A stretch of DNA of 5,486 bases from Candidatus Woesearchaeota archaeon (GTDB taxonomy: Archaea > Nanobdellota > Nanobdellia > Woesearchaeales > GW2011-AR4), in contig DUHN01000076.1 in the NCBI GenBank assembly GCA_013330825.1, positions 2,914-8,399 of the forward strand, written 5' to 3'. The position numbers were made by a program, and so were the translations under genes. Positions 5,400 through 5,486 of this stretch are shown piece after piece. Under the pieces are notes generated by a model that was not told the DNA's origin, ran no database searches, and was given only the letters and a program-made list of their open reading frames with translations. How positions within the stretch are numbered: position 1 is the stretch's first letter; every line of letters begins with the position of its first letter.

Positions 5400-5423
5400 T
5401 TGTTGTGTTGATTGTTGTGTTGA
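5400..5423 (-). repeat. Perfect 12-base tandem duplication in the gap leader/promoter
   Basis: On the plus strand TTGTTGTGTTGA occurs twice with no spacer and no mismatch (5400-5411 and 5412-5423). On the gap coding strand this is TCAACACAACAA twice. It lies between the TATA-like element and the ribosome site, around the expected transcription start and early leader. It could be a repeated operator or simply a slippage duplication in an A/C-rich leader. Confidence 0.7.
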
Positions 5424-5430
5424 TAAGAAC

Positions 5431-5439
5431 CATTTATCC
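5431..5439 (-). promoter_or_regulatory. TATA-like element of gap
   Basis: The minus strand reads GGATAAATG, preceded by GGAAAAT, which resembles a weak BRE. With the usual spacing, transcription would begin near 5408, inside the tandem repeat, leaving a leader of about 46 bases with the AGGTGA site. The remaining bases to the window edge (5440-5486) hold no gene that can be supported. Confidence 0.45.
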
Positions 5440-5486
5440 ATTTTCCATGCGGGGATCGTATCTCCCCTGCGTTGCAAGCCCATTGA

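Noticed and set aside
5451..5467. Small inverted repeat GGGGA/TCCCC with a seven-base loop
   Set aside because: The stem is only five base pairs, has no T-run or neighbouring gene to explain it, and is close to what chance would give at the window edge.
1..5486. Mobile elements, CRISPR arrays, tRNA or rRNA genes, toxin-antitoxin or defence cassettes
   Set aside because: No transposase motif, terminal repeats, regularly spaced repeats or tRNA-like sequence was seen on either strand by eye.

Overview
The window looks like chromosomal DNA from an archaeon, most likely a member of the DPANN superphylum. The evidence is three proteins with class III (pilin-like) signal peptides, an archaeal-type GAPDH, an archaeal/eukaryotic-type tRNA methylthiotransferase, BRE/TATA promoters, and GGTGA or GGAGG ribosome binding sites. 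The pilin signature QAALEFLTTYGWAFL followed by a YFGI..PSK..P..C segment is, from memory, common in DPANN lineages such as Woesearchaeota and Diapherotrites. The phylum cannot be fixed from this sequence.

Layout, left to right. Positions 1-1572 carry a leftward cluster of three small secreted pilin-like proteins: a partial one cut by the window edge (1-436) and two complete four-cysteine paralogues (514-990 and 1051-1572). The cluster has its own BRE/TATA promoter at 1602-1617. The gap between the second and third pilin genes holds a G-rich quadruplex-like tract and, on the leftward RNA, a GC hairpin followed by a T-rich run. Positions 1647-2399 encode a circularly permuted ribosome-assembly GTPase. 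Its start overlaps by 4 bases the stop of an unrecognised, more AT-rich 179-codon gene (2396-2935), so the two are probably translated together. A symmetrical TATA element (2995-3003) lies between this leftward pair and the rightward methylthiotransferase gene (3026-4330), which appears to be leaderless. That gene converges, with 15 bases between stop codons, on the leftward GAPDH gene (4346-5362). GAPDH has a strong GGTGA site, a leader containing a perfect 12-base tandem duplication, and a TATA-like element at 5431-5439.

Functionally the window mixes cell-surface filament or adhesin subunits (processed by a class III prepilin peptidase not encoded here), translation functions (50S assembly GTPase and ms2t6A37 tRNA modification) and central carbon metabolism (GAPDH). 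I see no mobile element, CRISPR array or defence cassette. The least explained items are the unknown gene at 2396-2935 and the 5' end of the pilin gene at 1-436, which may contain a frameshift or an unusually long leader.
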